From assembly GCA_964496705.1 (NCBI GenBank), contig CAZCBJ010000146.1, positions 1 through 9,978 of the forward strand: a stretch of DNA of 9,978 nucleotides. Direction: 5' to 3'. Positions 1-5,932 of this stretch are shown one piece after another. Numbering within the stretch: the stretch's first letter is position 1; each line of letters begins with the position of its first letter. Below the pieces are notes generated by a model, which did no database searches, had not been told where the DNA came from, and saw only the letters and a list, made by a program, of their open reading frames with translations. The DNA comes from CAZCBJ01 sp964496705 (GTDB taxonomy: Bacteria; Chloroflexota; Anaerolineae; Anaerolineales; Anaerolineaceae). The translations under genes and the position numbers were made by a program.

Positions 1-293
1 GCTTCGGCGACCACAGAGATCAATACTTCATAATTCTCAATGACCAGTTTATACGGTTCAAAAACATGCTGAAGTTGTTCATCTGAGGCATATTGGTAGA
101 AGGTCTCATCCAGCGAAGGCAGTGATGCCATGACATACGGGAAACCTCCAGCTTGTAAGACTTTCATGTAAATGGCTTGAATCAATGGCTCACCCAGCGA
201 ACTGCCGCGGATGGCGACCCGTTGGCCTTTTTTGACCTCAACCGAATAATTCACCAGCATATCTGCTAATTTTAAAATTCGTTCGTCACGCAT
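1..293 (-). CDS. Aminopeptidase, peptidase family M29 (N-terminal part, runs off the left edge)
   Basis: About 97 N-terminal residues are visible before the frame leaves the window. They begin MRDERILKLADMLVNYS and continue with KKGQRVAIRG, GEPLIQAIYMKVLQAGG and an E-N-Y-E-V-L-I-S-V-V stretch. This is the order expected at the N terminus of thermophilic metallo-aminopeptidases of family M29 (AmpS/AmpT/PepS type), cytosolic dinuclear-metal exopeptidases that remove N-terminal amino acids from peptides. The metal ligands of the family lie in the C-terminal half, outside the window, so activity cannot be judged. Two adjacent ATGs occur at 296 and 293. The AAGGA at 301-305 (minus strand) is 7 bases from the second and only 4 from the first, and relatives usually begin M-R-D, so 293 is preferred. 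It is transcribed divergently from the alpha/beta hydrolase. Confidence 0.8.
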   Translation of the reverse strand, partial: MRDERILKLADMLVNYSVEVKKGQRVAIRGSSLGEPLIQAIYMKVLQAGGFPYVMASLPSLDETFYQYASDEQLQHVFEPYKLVIENYEVLISVVAE

Positions 294-322
294 CATGTAA
301 TCCTTATGATAGATATTCGCCC

Positions 323-331
323 ATTGTACCA
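323..331 (-). promoter_or_regulatory. Candidate extended -10 promoter for the M29 aminopeptidase
   Basis: Read on the minus strand this is TGG followed by TACAAT, an extended -10 element one base off the TATAAT consensus. It lies about 30 bases upstream of the preferred start codon. No good -35 hexamer sits 16-18 bases upstream, which is tolerable for an extended -10 promoter. The expected transcript start is near 316, giving a leader of about 23 bases that contains the AAGGA ribosome site. The call rests on motif and position only. Confidence 0.4.
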
Positions 332-412
332 TCTCTGCGTTTTGAAAGCCTGCGCTTATGTGTCCTGGGAATGATCAGAGAGTTGTAGGATGAGCAGAAT
401 CGATATGCGTAC

Positions 413-420
413 TGTATAAT
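413..420 (+). promoter_or_regulatory. Candidate -10 element for the alpha/beta hydrolase
   Basis: A perfect TATAAT at 415-420 is preceded by TG. It would start transcription near 427, leaving a leader of about 32 bases before the ATG at 459. The leader contains AAGAGGG at 447-453, spaced 5 bases from the ATG. No convincing -35 is present at the usual distance; TTGTAG at 383-388 is 26 bases away, which is too far. Together with the minus-strand element near 325 it makes 294-458 a divergent promoter region. Confidence 0.4.
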
Positions 421-458
421 CATAAAGGCTGTAATTTTATTGTCACAAGAGGGTCAAG

Positions 459-1283
459 ATGATTTACGAAGAATTCACCTGGAAAAATGCTGAAAAAATC
501 GATATTTTTGCGTGTGGTTGGAGGCCTGACAGCTATCAGAAGGCAGTCGTGGTGCTTGTGCATGGATTGGGGGAGCATTCTGGGCGTTACCAACATGTGG
601 GTGAGTTTCTGTGCGAACATGGATATGCCTTGTTTGGATTGGATTTGCCCGGACATGGCAAGTCCGGCGGAATCCGGGGGCATGCTGATTTTGATTCAAT
701 TTTGCTCGATATCGACCATCTGATCGCCACGGTTAAAGCACGTTTTCCTGCTGCACCAATTATCTTGTATGGACACAGCATGGGCGGAACGCTGGCTTTA
801 TATTACCTCTATCACCGTAAACCTGATATCAAAGGCTCGGTAGTAACATCCCCAGGATTGCGGACGGGCTTTAAGGTACCGCCCATCAAACTAGCCCTGG
901 CTCGAATGATGAATCGATGGATGCCAACCCTGGTGATGGCAAATGGTCTGGACCAAGCCCAGCTCGCCCGTGACCCATCTGTTCGTCAGAAGTATGCGGA
1001 GGACCCGCTGGTGCATGACCGTATTTCTGCACGACTGGGTTGGAATTTGATCTCCAAAGGTGAAGAACTACTGGGTTTGGCGGGATCTATCCCATCCATG
1101 TCCATTCTGATGATGGTGGGCACCGAAGATCGTCTCGTCAGTCCTCAGGCGGTGTATGAGTTTGCCGAGCGGTATCGAGGCGATTTGACTTTGAAAAAAT
1201 GGGAAGGTTTTCTCCACGAAACGCACAATGAAATCGGCAAAGAGGCTGTGCTGAACACGATGGTGGAATGGATGAGCGCATAA
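459..1283 (+). CDS. Alpha/beta hydrolase, monoacylglycerol lipase / lysophospholipase-like
   Basis: This 274-residue protein matches the usual length of the Hydrolase_4 (serine aminopeptidase S33-like) group that includes bacterial monoacylglycerol lipases and lysophospholipase PldB-type enzymes. The oxyanion-hole loop V-H-G-L-G-E-H-S-G-R-Y is at about 34-44. A conserved L-D-L-P-G-H-G-K-S-G stretch is at 61-70. The nucleophile elbow G-H-S-M-G puts the catalytic serine at S107. The acid is probably D224 in V-G-T-E-D-R-L-V-S-P and the base H253 in G-F-L-H-E-T-H-N-E, a tail pattern typical of monoacylglycerol lipases. The cap lies at about 135-205. No signal peptide or membrane segment is visible, so a cytosolic esterase/lipase is expected; the substrate is not determined. 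The start is supported by AAGAGGG at 447-453. It stands alone on this strand, 224 bases from the next plus-strand gene. Confidence 0.85.
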   Translation: MIYEEFTWKNAEKIDIFACGWRPDSYQKAVVVLVHGLGEHSGRYQHVGEFLCEHGYALFGLDLPGHGKSGGIRGHADFDSILLDIDHLIATVKARFPAAPIILYGHSMGGTLALYYLYHRKPDIKGSVVTSPGLRTGFKVPPIKLALARMMNRWMPTLVMANGLDQAQLARDPSVRQKYAEDPLVHDRISARLGWNLISKGEELLGLAGSIPSMSILMMVGTEDRLVSPQAVYEFAERYRGDLTLKKWEGFLHETHNEIGKEAVLNTMVEWMSA

Positions 1284-1284
1284 A

Positions 1285-1431
1285 TTAGCGCATGAAACCA
1301 AGCACCGTGACAATATCACGGATGGTATGATTGATTGCATGAAGTTTTAAGACTTTTGGATTTGTTTCGAAAACAAACATCACTTGACCCCCGTTTTGAC
1401 CATTGCTAGAATTAAATTGGCTGCAACCCAT
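1285..1431 (-). CDS. Possible small ORF, 48 residues, unknown
   Basis: The minus-strand frame is open from a TAA at 1492-1494 to a TAA at 1285-1287, about 65 sense codons. The first ATG is at 1431; GTG codons at 1446 and 1458 are alternatives. From the ATG the product starts MGCSQFNSSNGQNGG and ends in a more hydrophobic, basic tail with F-V-F-E-T-N-P-K and I-V-T-V-L-G-F-M-R. The composition looks protein-like, and its stop lies one base from the stop of the hydrolase, a tail-to-tail packing typical of real genes. Against it: no good ribosome site precedes the ATG (a weak AGGA precedes the GTG at 1446 with tight spacing), and the likely promoter of the SHMT fusion lies inside it on the other strand. 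It may be a small gene, a decayed 3' remnant or chance. I recognise no family. Confidence 0.27.
   Translation of the reverse strand: MGCSQFNSSNGQNGGQVMFVFETNPKVLKLHAINHTIRDIVTVLGFMR
1305..1321. repeat. Inverted repeat CCGTGA-CAATA-TCACGG after the hydrolase gene
   Basis: A perfect 6-bp inverted repeat with a 5-base loop begins 22 bases after the hydrolase stop codon. No T-run follows on either strand, so it is at best a weak terminator or transcript-end hairpin. It also falls within the possible small minus-strand ORF. The rest of the 1284-1507 gap holds a second inverted repeat, the promoter at 1384-1412 and an 88-base leader; I recognise no glycine or THF riboswitch in it. Confidence 0.3.
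1361..1377. repeat. Inverted repeat TTTGTTT-CGA-AAACAAA upstream of the promoter
   Basis: A perfect 7-bp AT-rich inverted repeat with a 3-base centre ends 6 bases upstream of the TTGACC -35 hexamer. The position suits an operator or upstream regulator site for the SHMT/T-protein gene, but no matching regulator gene is in the window. It would make a weak hairpin in RNA. A regulatory role is inference from position only. Confidence 0.3.
1384..1412 (+). promoter_or_regulatory. Sigma-70-type promoter for the SHMT/T-protein fusion
   Basis: TTGACC (1384-1389) and TAGAAT (1407-1412) are separated by exactly 17 bases, and TGC directly before the -10 supplies an extended -10 element. This is the best promoter match in the window. 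Transcription would begin near 1419, giving a leader of about 88 bases. That leader contains two small hairpins (GGCT/AGCC at 1419-1437 and CCTG/CAGG at 1451-1461) and a strong AAGGAGG at 1494-1500, 7 bases from the ATG. A second TTGACC copy overlaps the spacer at 1396-1401. Confidence 0.6.
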
Positions 1432-1507
1432 GGAGCCGCTGATCACTTTTCCTGTCACAGGTGAATATTGCGGTCCTCGTACGATTTTGTCTTAAGGAGG
1501 CCGGTCT

Positions 1508-4500
1508 ATGGCTGATTTTCTTTTCAGAGGTTCCCTTGCGGATGTCGATCCTCAGGTCCATGATCTGATCCAAATGGAGACGGAACGCCAGCGGCGCAAG
1601 CTGATCATGATCCCCAGCGAGAGCTCAGCTCCGCTGGCCGTGCGCGAATCGCTTTCCTCGCCATTCCAGAATCTGTACGCAGAAGGTTATCCGGATGAGG
1701 AGACCCGCTGGCAGAGCGAAGCGGAGATCATGGATTATGCCTCGCAATTGGCGCACTACCGGCGGTATGCTGACCCGCGCTATTACAAAGGGGTGGAGTA
1801 TGCCGATATTGTCGAGGCGCTGGCCAGACGGCGTTGCGCAGAAGCATTTGCCACGTCAAAGGTAAGCACCGAGCAGATTTTCGTCAACGTTCAACCCCTT
1901 TCCGGCGCGCCAGCCAATAATGCGGTTTACACCGCGCTGGTCAACCCGGGCGATATCGTCTTGGGGATGAATCTGCTGCATGGGGGTCATCTGACCCACG
2001 GGTCGTCGGTCAACCGTTCCGGCAAGCTTTATAAAATTGTGCATTACAACGTTAATCCGCTGAGCGAGCAGATCGATTATGAAGCAGTGGCGGCGCTGGC
2101 GAAAGAGAATATGCCCAAGATCATCATCGCCGGGTATTCTTCTTATCCCTGGACGCCGGATTGGGAGCGTTTCCGGGCAATTGCGGATTCGGTGGGGGCG
2201 GTGCTGCTGGCGGATGTCTCGCATATCGCCGGGTTGATTGCCGGTCAGGCAATCCCTTCACCAGTTGGCATTGCGCATGTGATCACATTCACCACGCATA
2301 AGACTCTGTGCGGCCCGCGCGGAGCGTGCATCCTGACCACAGACGCTGCATTGGCGCGAAAAATTGACCGGGCTGTTTTCCCCGGCGAACAGGGTGGTCC
2401 GCATGTGCATGTCTTTGCTGCGCTTGCCACCACTTTCAAATTGGCGCGGAGCGAGCAATTCAAGCAATTACAGCAGCAGATTATCACCAATTGCGCGGTG
2501 CTCACCCAACGCCTGGCTGACCGCGGTCTGCGCATCCCTTATGGTGGGACAAACACCCACCTGGCCAATCTGGATTGCAAAACCAATCAAGGCGAAGACG
2601 GCACGCCGCTTTCGGGAGATATGGCCGCGCGTATTCTGGATATTGCCGGAATAGTGCTCAATCGAAACACCATCCCGGGTGATAAGACCGCGCTCAACGC
2701 ATCTGGCATCCGTTTCGGAACGCCATGGGTGACCCAGCGCGGCCTCAAAGAAGTCGACATGCTGGAGATCGCGGATGTGATGGCGGATGTGCTGCTGGCC
2801 TGCAAACCTTATGCAGTTGTGACAAGGCAGGGGATCGCTCAGCGGGCGAAAATACCTTTTGATGTGTTGGAAGATGCCAAATTACGAACGCGCAAATTGG
2901 CTGAATCGGCTGGAATAGATGTGCCATCCGGGCAGCATGGTTATCCCCATTTTTTTTATATTGACGATCCAGCCAAACACAGCCAGGGATGGACTGCTCT
3001 GGATCTGTCAGGCGGCAGCGTGCGCCAATTTGTCAACCAGGTGTTCTCCAGTGATGTGGAAGAATTGCAGATTGGACTGAGCCAGAAGACGACGTTGCAC
3101 ACTCCCAAAGGAGCGGTGGACGGAGTACTGACTCAGCGGGAAAAGAATGTTTACCTGTTTAGCCTGCCATCTGAACAGGCCGGGCTGGCGGCTGCCTGGC
3201 TGCGTGACCTGTCGGACGGCTATGTGGCTTTCGATCCCGATGTCACCAGGCGTCTGCCAGGGCCCATCCTCGTCAGCGAGTCGACTGAGGATGCGGTGCG
3301 GTCGGCCTCAGGGAAGGCAGTGGAGGCTAAAAAGCCGTATTACCTATTTGCACCAGCCGGAGAGGGTGAGCCTTTGCCGGCCTGGACCTGGGTCGAGACC
3401 GCCCCCGATGAGCCTCGGCGCACACCGCTATATGAAACACACCGAGAAATGGGCGCAAAGATGGTGCCTTTCGCGGGTTGGGACATGCCGGTATGGTACA
3501 GTTCGGTATTGGAAGAGCATCTTGCCACCCGCCAGGCGGCCGGGTTGTTCGATGTCGCTCACATGGGGGTGTACCAGGTGGAAGGGCCGGATGCCATACT
3601 TTTCCTCGACTCTGTCTGCGGTAATGATATTGCCGGGATTGCGGTGGGCGAATCGGTTTACACCCATTTCCTTGATCCCCAGGCCAACGTGATTGATGAT
3701 ACGCTGGTTTACCGCCGCGACGAAGAAATATATCTGGTGGTGGTCAACGCATCCAATGATGACAAAGATTGGAACTGGTTAAACGCGGTCAAAGATGGGC
3801 GGGTGTTGGTCGATGACACGCGTCCTTGGGCGCTCGCTTTCGGACGCAAGGCTGTTCTGCGCAATCTTCGCTCGCCGGAAGCCGGGGAAGATATGCGCCT
3901 GGATCTTGCCATCCAGGGGCCAAAATCGCGAGACATTCTGTTGGCACTGGGCTGCGACGCAGCCAACCGCCGCAAGGTGATGGCCTTGAAACGCACCGAG
4001 TTGTGTGAAGCGGTGATCGGCGGGTTTGAGCTGATCGTTTCCCGCACCGGCTATACCGGTGAGAAGATGGCTTTTGAATTGTTCGTGCATCCCGATCATT
4101 TGGTGGCATTGTGGAAGAAATTGCTTGAGGTGGGCGCGCCCCTGGGACTCAAACCGTGCGGATTGGGCGCACGCGATTCTTTGCGCACTGAAGCCGGGCT
4201 GCCGTTGTACGGCCATGAGATGGGGGGCGAAGCCAGCCTGGGCGTGGCTGATGCCGGATTTGGCGCTTATGTCAAAGTGTATAAGCCCTGGTTCATCGGC
4301 CGCGAGGCGTTTATCGCCCGTGAGAAAGCGCGCAAAGGTGAGGTGGCCCGTTTCCGCTTCATCGAAAAAGGCGTGCGCATGGCACATTCCGGCGATCCAG
4401 TGTTGGATGTCAAGGGGCGGGTGATTGGTTTCGTGACCAGTTGCGCAATCGACAGCGAGGGATTCCTCACCGGCCAGGCGTTTGTGGAGCTGAAGGCCAC

Positions 4501-4639
4501 TCTCGAAGGGACGCCAATCTCCATCTATCAAAGCGCATCCAAAACACACGGCAAACCGCCCGGCGAGCTGATCAGTGGGGATCGCGTCATCCTACCTACC
4601 GCGGCTGTCATTCTCAGCCGCTTCCCGAAAGCCAGATAA
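1508..4639 (+). CDS. Fusion: serine hydroxymethyltransferase + glycine-cleavage T-protein (aminomethyltransferase)
   Basis: One uninterrupted 1043-residue frame joins two folate enzymes. Residues 1 to about 465 are SHMT (GlyA family; PLP fold type I; serine + THF to glycine + methylene-THF). They include Y-A-E-G-Y-P with E59, H-G-G-H-L-T-H-G at 158-165, D236 and H239 in A-D-V-S-H-I-A-G-L, the PLP lysine K265 in T-T-H-K-T, and R402 in S-G-I-R-F-G-T-P for the substrate carboxylate. Residues about 635-1043 are T-protein (GcvT): K-M-V-P-F-A-G-W-D-M-P-V at 651-662, D-V-A-H-M-G at 682-687, the catalytic Asp pair D730/D731, G-Y-T-G-E at 848-852 and G-L-G-A-R-D at 885-890. A linker of about 170 residues between them contains a degenerate T-protein-like repeat. 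The SHMT part carries an extra stretch of about 27 residues (63-89), and the T part one at about 771-797. All key residues of both enzymes appear present. AAGGAGG at 1494-1500 fixes the start. P-, H- and L-proteins are not nearby. Single-enzyme symbols would be glyA and gcvT; neither alone fits. Confidence 0.92.
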   Translation: MADFLFRGSLADVDPQVHDLIQMETERQRRKLIMIPSESSAPLAVRESLSSPFQNLYAEGYPDEETRWQSEAEIMDYASQLAHYRRYADPRYYKGVEYADIVEALARRRCAEAFATSKVSTEQIFVNVQPLSGAPANNAVYTALVNPGDIVLGMNLLHGGHLTHGSSVNRSGKLYKIVHYNVNPLSEQIDYEAVAALAKENMPKIIIAGYSSYPWTPDWERFRAIADSVGAVLLADVSHIAGLIAGQAIPSPVGIAHVITFTTHKTLCGPRGACILTTDAALARKIDRAVFPGEQGGPHVHVFAALATTFKLARSEQFKQLQQQIITNCAVLTQRLADRGLRIPYGGTNTHLANLDCKTNQGEDGTPLSGDMAARILDIAGIVLNRNTIPGDKTALNASGIRFGTPWVTQRGLKEVDMLEIADVMADVLLACKPYAVVTRQGIAQRAKIPFDVLEDAKLRTRKLAESAGIDVPSGQHGYPHFFYIDDPAKHSQGWTALDLSGGSVRQFVNQVFSSDVEELQIGLSQKTTLHTPKGAVDGVLTQREKNVYLFSLPSEQAGLAAAWLRDLSDGYVAFDPDVTRRLPGPILVSESTEDAVRSASGKAVEAKKPYYLFAPAGEGEPLPAWTWVETAPDEPRRTPLYETHREMGAKMVPFAGWDMPVWYSSVLEEHLATRQAAGLFDVAHMGVYQVEGPDAILFLDSVCGNDIAGIAVGESVYTHFLDPQANVIDDTLVYRRDEEIYLVVVNASNDDKDWNWLNAVKDGRVLVDDTRPWALAFGRKAVLRNLRSPEAGEDMRLDLAIQGPKSRDILLALGCDAANRRKVMALKRTELCEAVIGGFELIVSRTGYTGEKMAFELFVHPDHLVALWKKLLEVGAPLGLKPCGLGARDSLRTEAGLPLYGHEMGGEASLGVADAGFGAYVKVYKPWFIGREAFIAREKARKGEVARFRFIEKGVRMAHSGDPVLDVKGRVIGFVTSCAIDSEGFLTGQAFVELKATLEGTPISIYQSASKTHGKPPGELISGDRVILPTAAVILSRFPKAR
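3008..3235 (+). other. Degenerate T-protein-like half-domain within the fusion (residues 501-576)
   Basis: Residues 501-576 align with residues 692-769 of the T-protein domain in the same polypeptide. At a constant offset of 191 the identical residues are G502, F508, V512, D516, G523, S525, T528, P533 and V537. After a two-residue deletion, at offset 193, they are R544, Y549, L550, W564, L565, D570, G571, V573 and D576. The deletion falls where the catalytic Asp pair D730/D731 lies in the full domain: the linker copy has D538-G539. It is therefore probably non-catalytic. The alignment was done by eye; common origin by duplication is inference. Confidence 0.6.
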
Positions 4640-4644
4640 TTTCC

Positions 4645-4670
4645 TGTACGGGCGATCCATCGCCCGTATA
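4645..4670 (+). terminator. Hairpin between the SHMT/T-protein gene and the aminotransferase gene
   Basis: A perfect 9-bp stem, TACGGGCGA (4647-4655) and TCGCCCGTA (4660-4668), closes a four-base TCCA loop; one G-T and one T-A pair can extend it. It begins 5 bases after the fusion gene's stop codon. The tail TATTATT is U-rich but interrupted, so this could be an intrinsic terminator, a partial terminator that tunes read-through into the aminotransferase, or a 3'-end stabiliser. No strong promoter is visible between it and the next ribosome site, which favours partial read-through. Confidence 0.5.
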
Positions 4671-4673
4671 TTA

Positions 4674-4686
4674 TTCAAAATTTGAA
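4674..4686. repeat. Inverted repeat TTCAAA-A-TTTGAA before the aminotransferase
   Basis: A perfect 6-bp inverted repeat with a single central base lies between the hairpin at 4645-4670 and the AGGAGG ribosome site at 4691-4696. It is the size of a small operator half-site pair, but no regulator gene is adjacent and the AT-rich sequence can arise by chance. Confidence 0.25.
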
Positions 4687-4700
4687 CTTCAGGAGGAAGA

Positions 4701-5915
4701 ATGCAAACTCAGTGGGATCATCGTTATGCCCAACGAACGCAACGCATGAAGAGCTCAGCGATACGTGAGCTGTTAAAACTAACCGAGCTGCCAGATGTCA
4801 TTTCCTTTGCGGGCGGGTTGCCCGCGCCGGATGTGTTTCCGGTGGAGGAATTGATCGCCGCATGCACGGCAGTGCTGCGCAATAACAGTGCGGTGGCGCT
4901 GCAATATGGTTCCACGGAAGGGTACACGCCGCTGCGCGAGATGATCACCCGGCATACGATGCGTTACGGAATTGGAATCACACCAGATAATACCATGATC
5001 ACCTCCGGGTCTCAGCAGGCATTGGATCTGTTGGGCAGGATTTTCATTAACCGCGGCGACCGGATTCTGGTGGAATCGCCGACTTATCTGGGCGCTTTAC
5101 AAGCCTGGAACGCTTACGGCGCAGAATATATTGCCGTTCCCTCGGATGAAGATGGCATGATCACCGAAGGATTGGAACAGGCGCTGCGCACCGGGCCTAA
5201 ATTCATCTATGTCCTGCCCAATTTCCAGAATCCGACCGGTGTCACCATGTCTTTGGAGAGGCGCCATAAACTGGTGGAACTGGCTGACCGTTACGGTGTG
5301 CCGATCATTGAAGATGATCCTTACGGACAACTGCGTTATGAGGGTGAACATTTGCCTTCGGTGGTGGTGCTGGATAGCCAATTCCAGGGCAACAACGGCA
5401 CTTACACCGGTAATGTGATTTATCTCAGCACGTTTTCCAAATTGCTTTCACCCGGCCTGCGCCTGGCCTGGGTGATTGCACCCCCAGAGGTGATCCGCAA
5501 GCTGGTGCAGGCCAAACAGGGCGCGGATCTGCATACCTCCACCTTTAGTCAGGCTGTTGCGCATGAGGTCAGCCAGCACGGTTTCCTGGACCGCCACATC
5601 CTCAGAATACGCGAAGTGTACCGCGAACGGCGTAATGTGATGCTGGATTCGCTGGACGAGCACATGCCCGCCCAGATTAAATGGACGCGTCCCCAGGGCG
5701 GGCTTTTCCTGTGGGCAGTGCTTCCCAGCCATATGAAAACGGCGGAACTGCTCATTGAGGCAGTGCAGCAAAAGGTGGCCTTCGTCCCGGGTGGATCGTT
5801 TTACCCTTGCGGTGGTGGCGAAAACACCATGCGGTTGAATTTCTCCAACGCGACCCCGGAAAAAATAAACGAAGGCATTGCACGCATGGCGCGTGTGCTG
5901 CGCCGGCACATCTAG
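4701..5915 (+). CDS. PLP-dependent aminotransferase, class I/II (LysN / MocR-aminotransferase-like)
   Basis: This 404-residue fold-type I aminotransferase resembles the group annotated as 2-aminoadipate/aromatic aminotransferases (LysN, ARO8-like), which move amino groups between amino acids and 2-oxoacids. The N-terminal M-K-S-S-A-I-R-E-L-L block and the I-S-F-A-G-G-L-P-A-P-D loop at 34-44 are diagnostic of that group. N177 in F-Q-N-P-T-G and D205/Y208 in E-D-D-P-Y hold the cofactor. K247 in S-T-F-S-K forms the Schiff base, followed by S-P-G-L-R-L. R378 in M-R-L-N-F-S binds the substrate carboxylate. The helix-turn-helix domain of MocR regulators is absent, so it is an enzyme, not a regulator. 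AGGAGG at 4691-4696 fixes the ATG at 4701. The gene follows the SHMT/T-protein fusion by 61 bases, so the two may share a transcript. Substrate specificity cannot be decided from sequence. Confidence 0.88.
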   Translation: MQTQWDHRYAQRTQRMKSSAIRELLKLTELPDVISFAGGLPAPDVFPVEELIAACTAVLRNNSAVALQYGSTEGYTPLREMITRHTMRYGIGITPDNTMITSGSQQALDLLGRIFINRGDRILVESPTYLGALQAWNAYGAEYIAVPSDEDGMITEGLEQALRTGPKFIYVLPNFQNPTGVTMSLERRHKLVELADRYGVPIIEDDPYGQLRYEGEHLPSVVVLDSQFQGNNGTYTGNVIYLSTFSKLLSPGLRLAWVIAPPEVIRKLVQAKQGADLHTSTFSQAVAHEVSQHGFLDRHILRIREVYRERRNVMLDSLDEHMPAQIKWTRPQGGLFLWAVLPSHMKTAELLIEAVQQKVAFVPGGSFYPCGGGENTMRLNFSNATPEKINEGIARMARVLRRHI

Positions 5916-5932
5916 ACAACCTCGTTCGGCAC

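Noticed and set aside
1419..1507. Possible glycine or tetrahydrofolate riboswitch in the leader of the SHMT/T-protein gene
   Set aside because: The leader is only about 88 bases with two short hairpins, and I recognise none of the conserved core sequence of either riboswitch class.
3779..4549. A 256-codon open frame on the minus strand within the T-protein domain
   Set aside because: It lies wholly antisense to an unmistakable GcvT domain, its translation shows no recognisable motif, and long antisense frames are common in GC-rich coding sequence.
4701..5915. MocR-type transcription regulator
   Set aside because: The aminotransferase domain is of the related type, but the protein starts directly with the aminotransferase N terminus and has no GntR helix-turn-helix region.
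5916..5932. Bidirectional terminator between the convergent aminotransferase and kinase genes
   Set aside because: The 17-base gap has no stem of useful length and no T-run on either strand.
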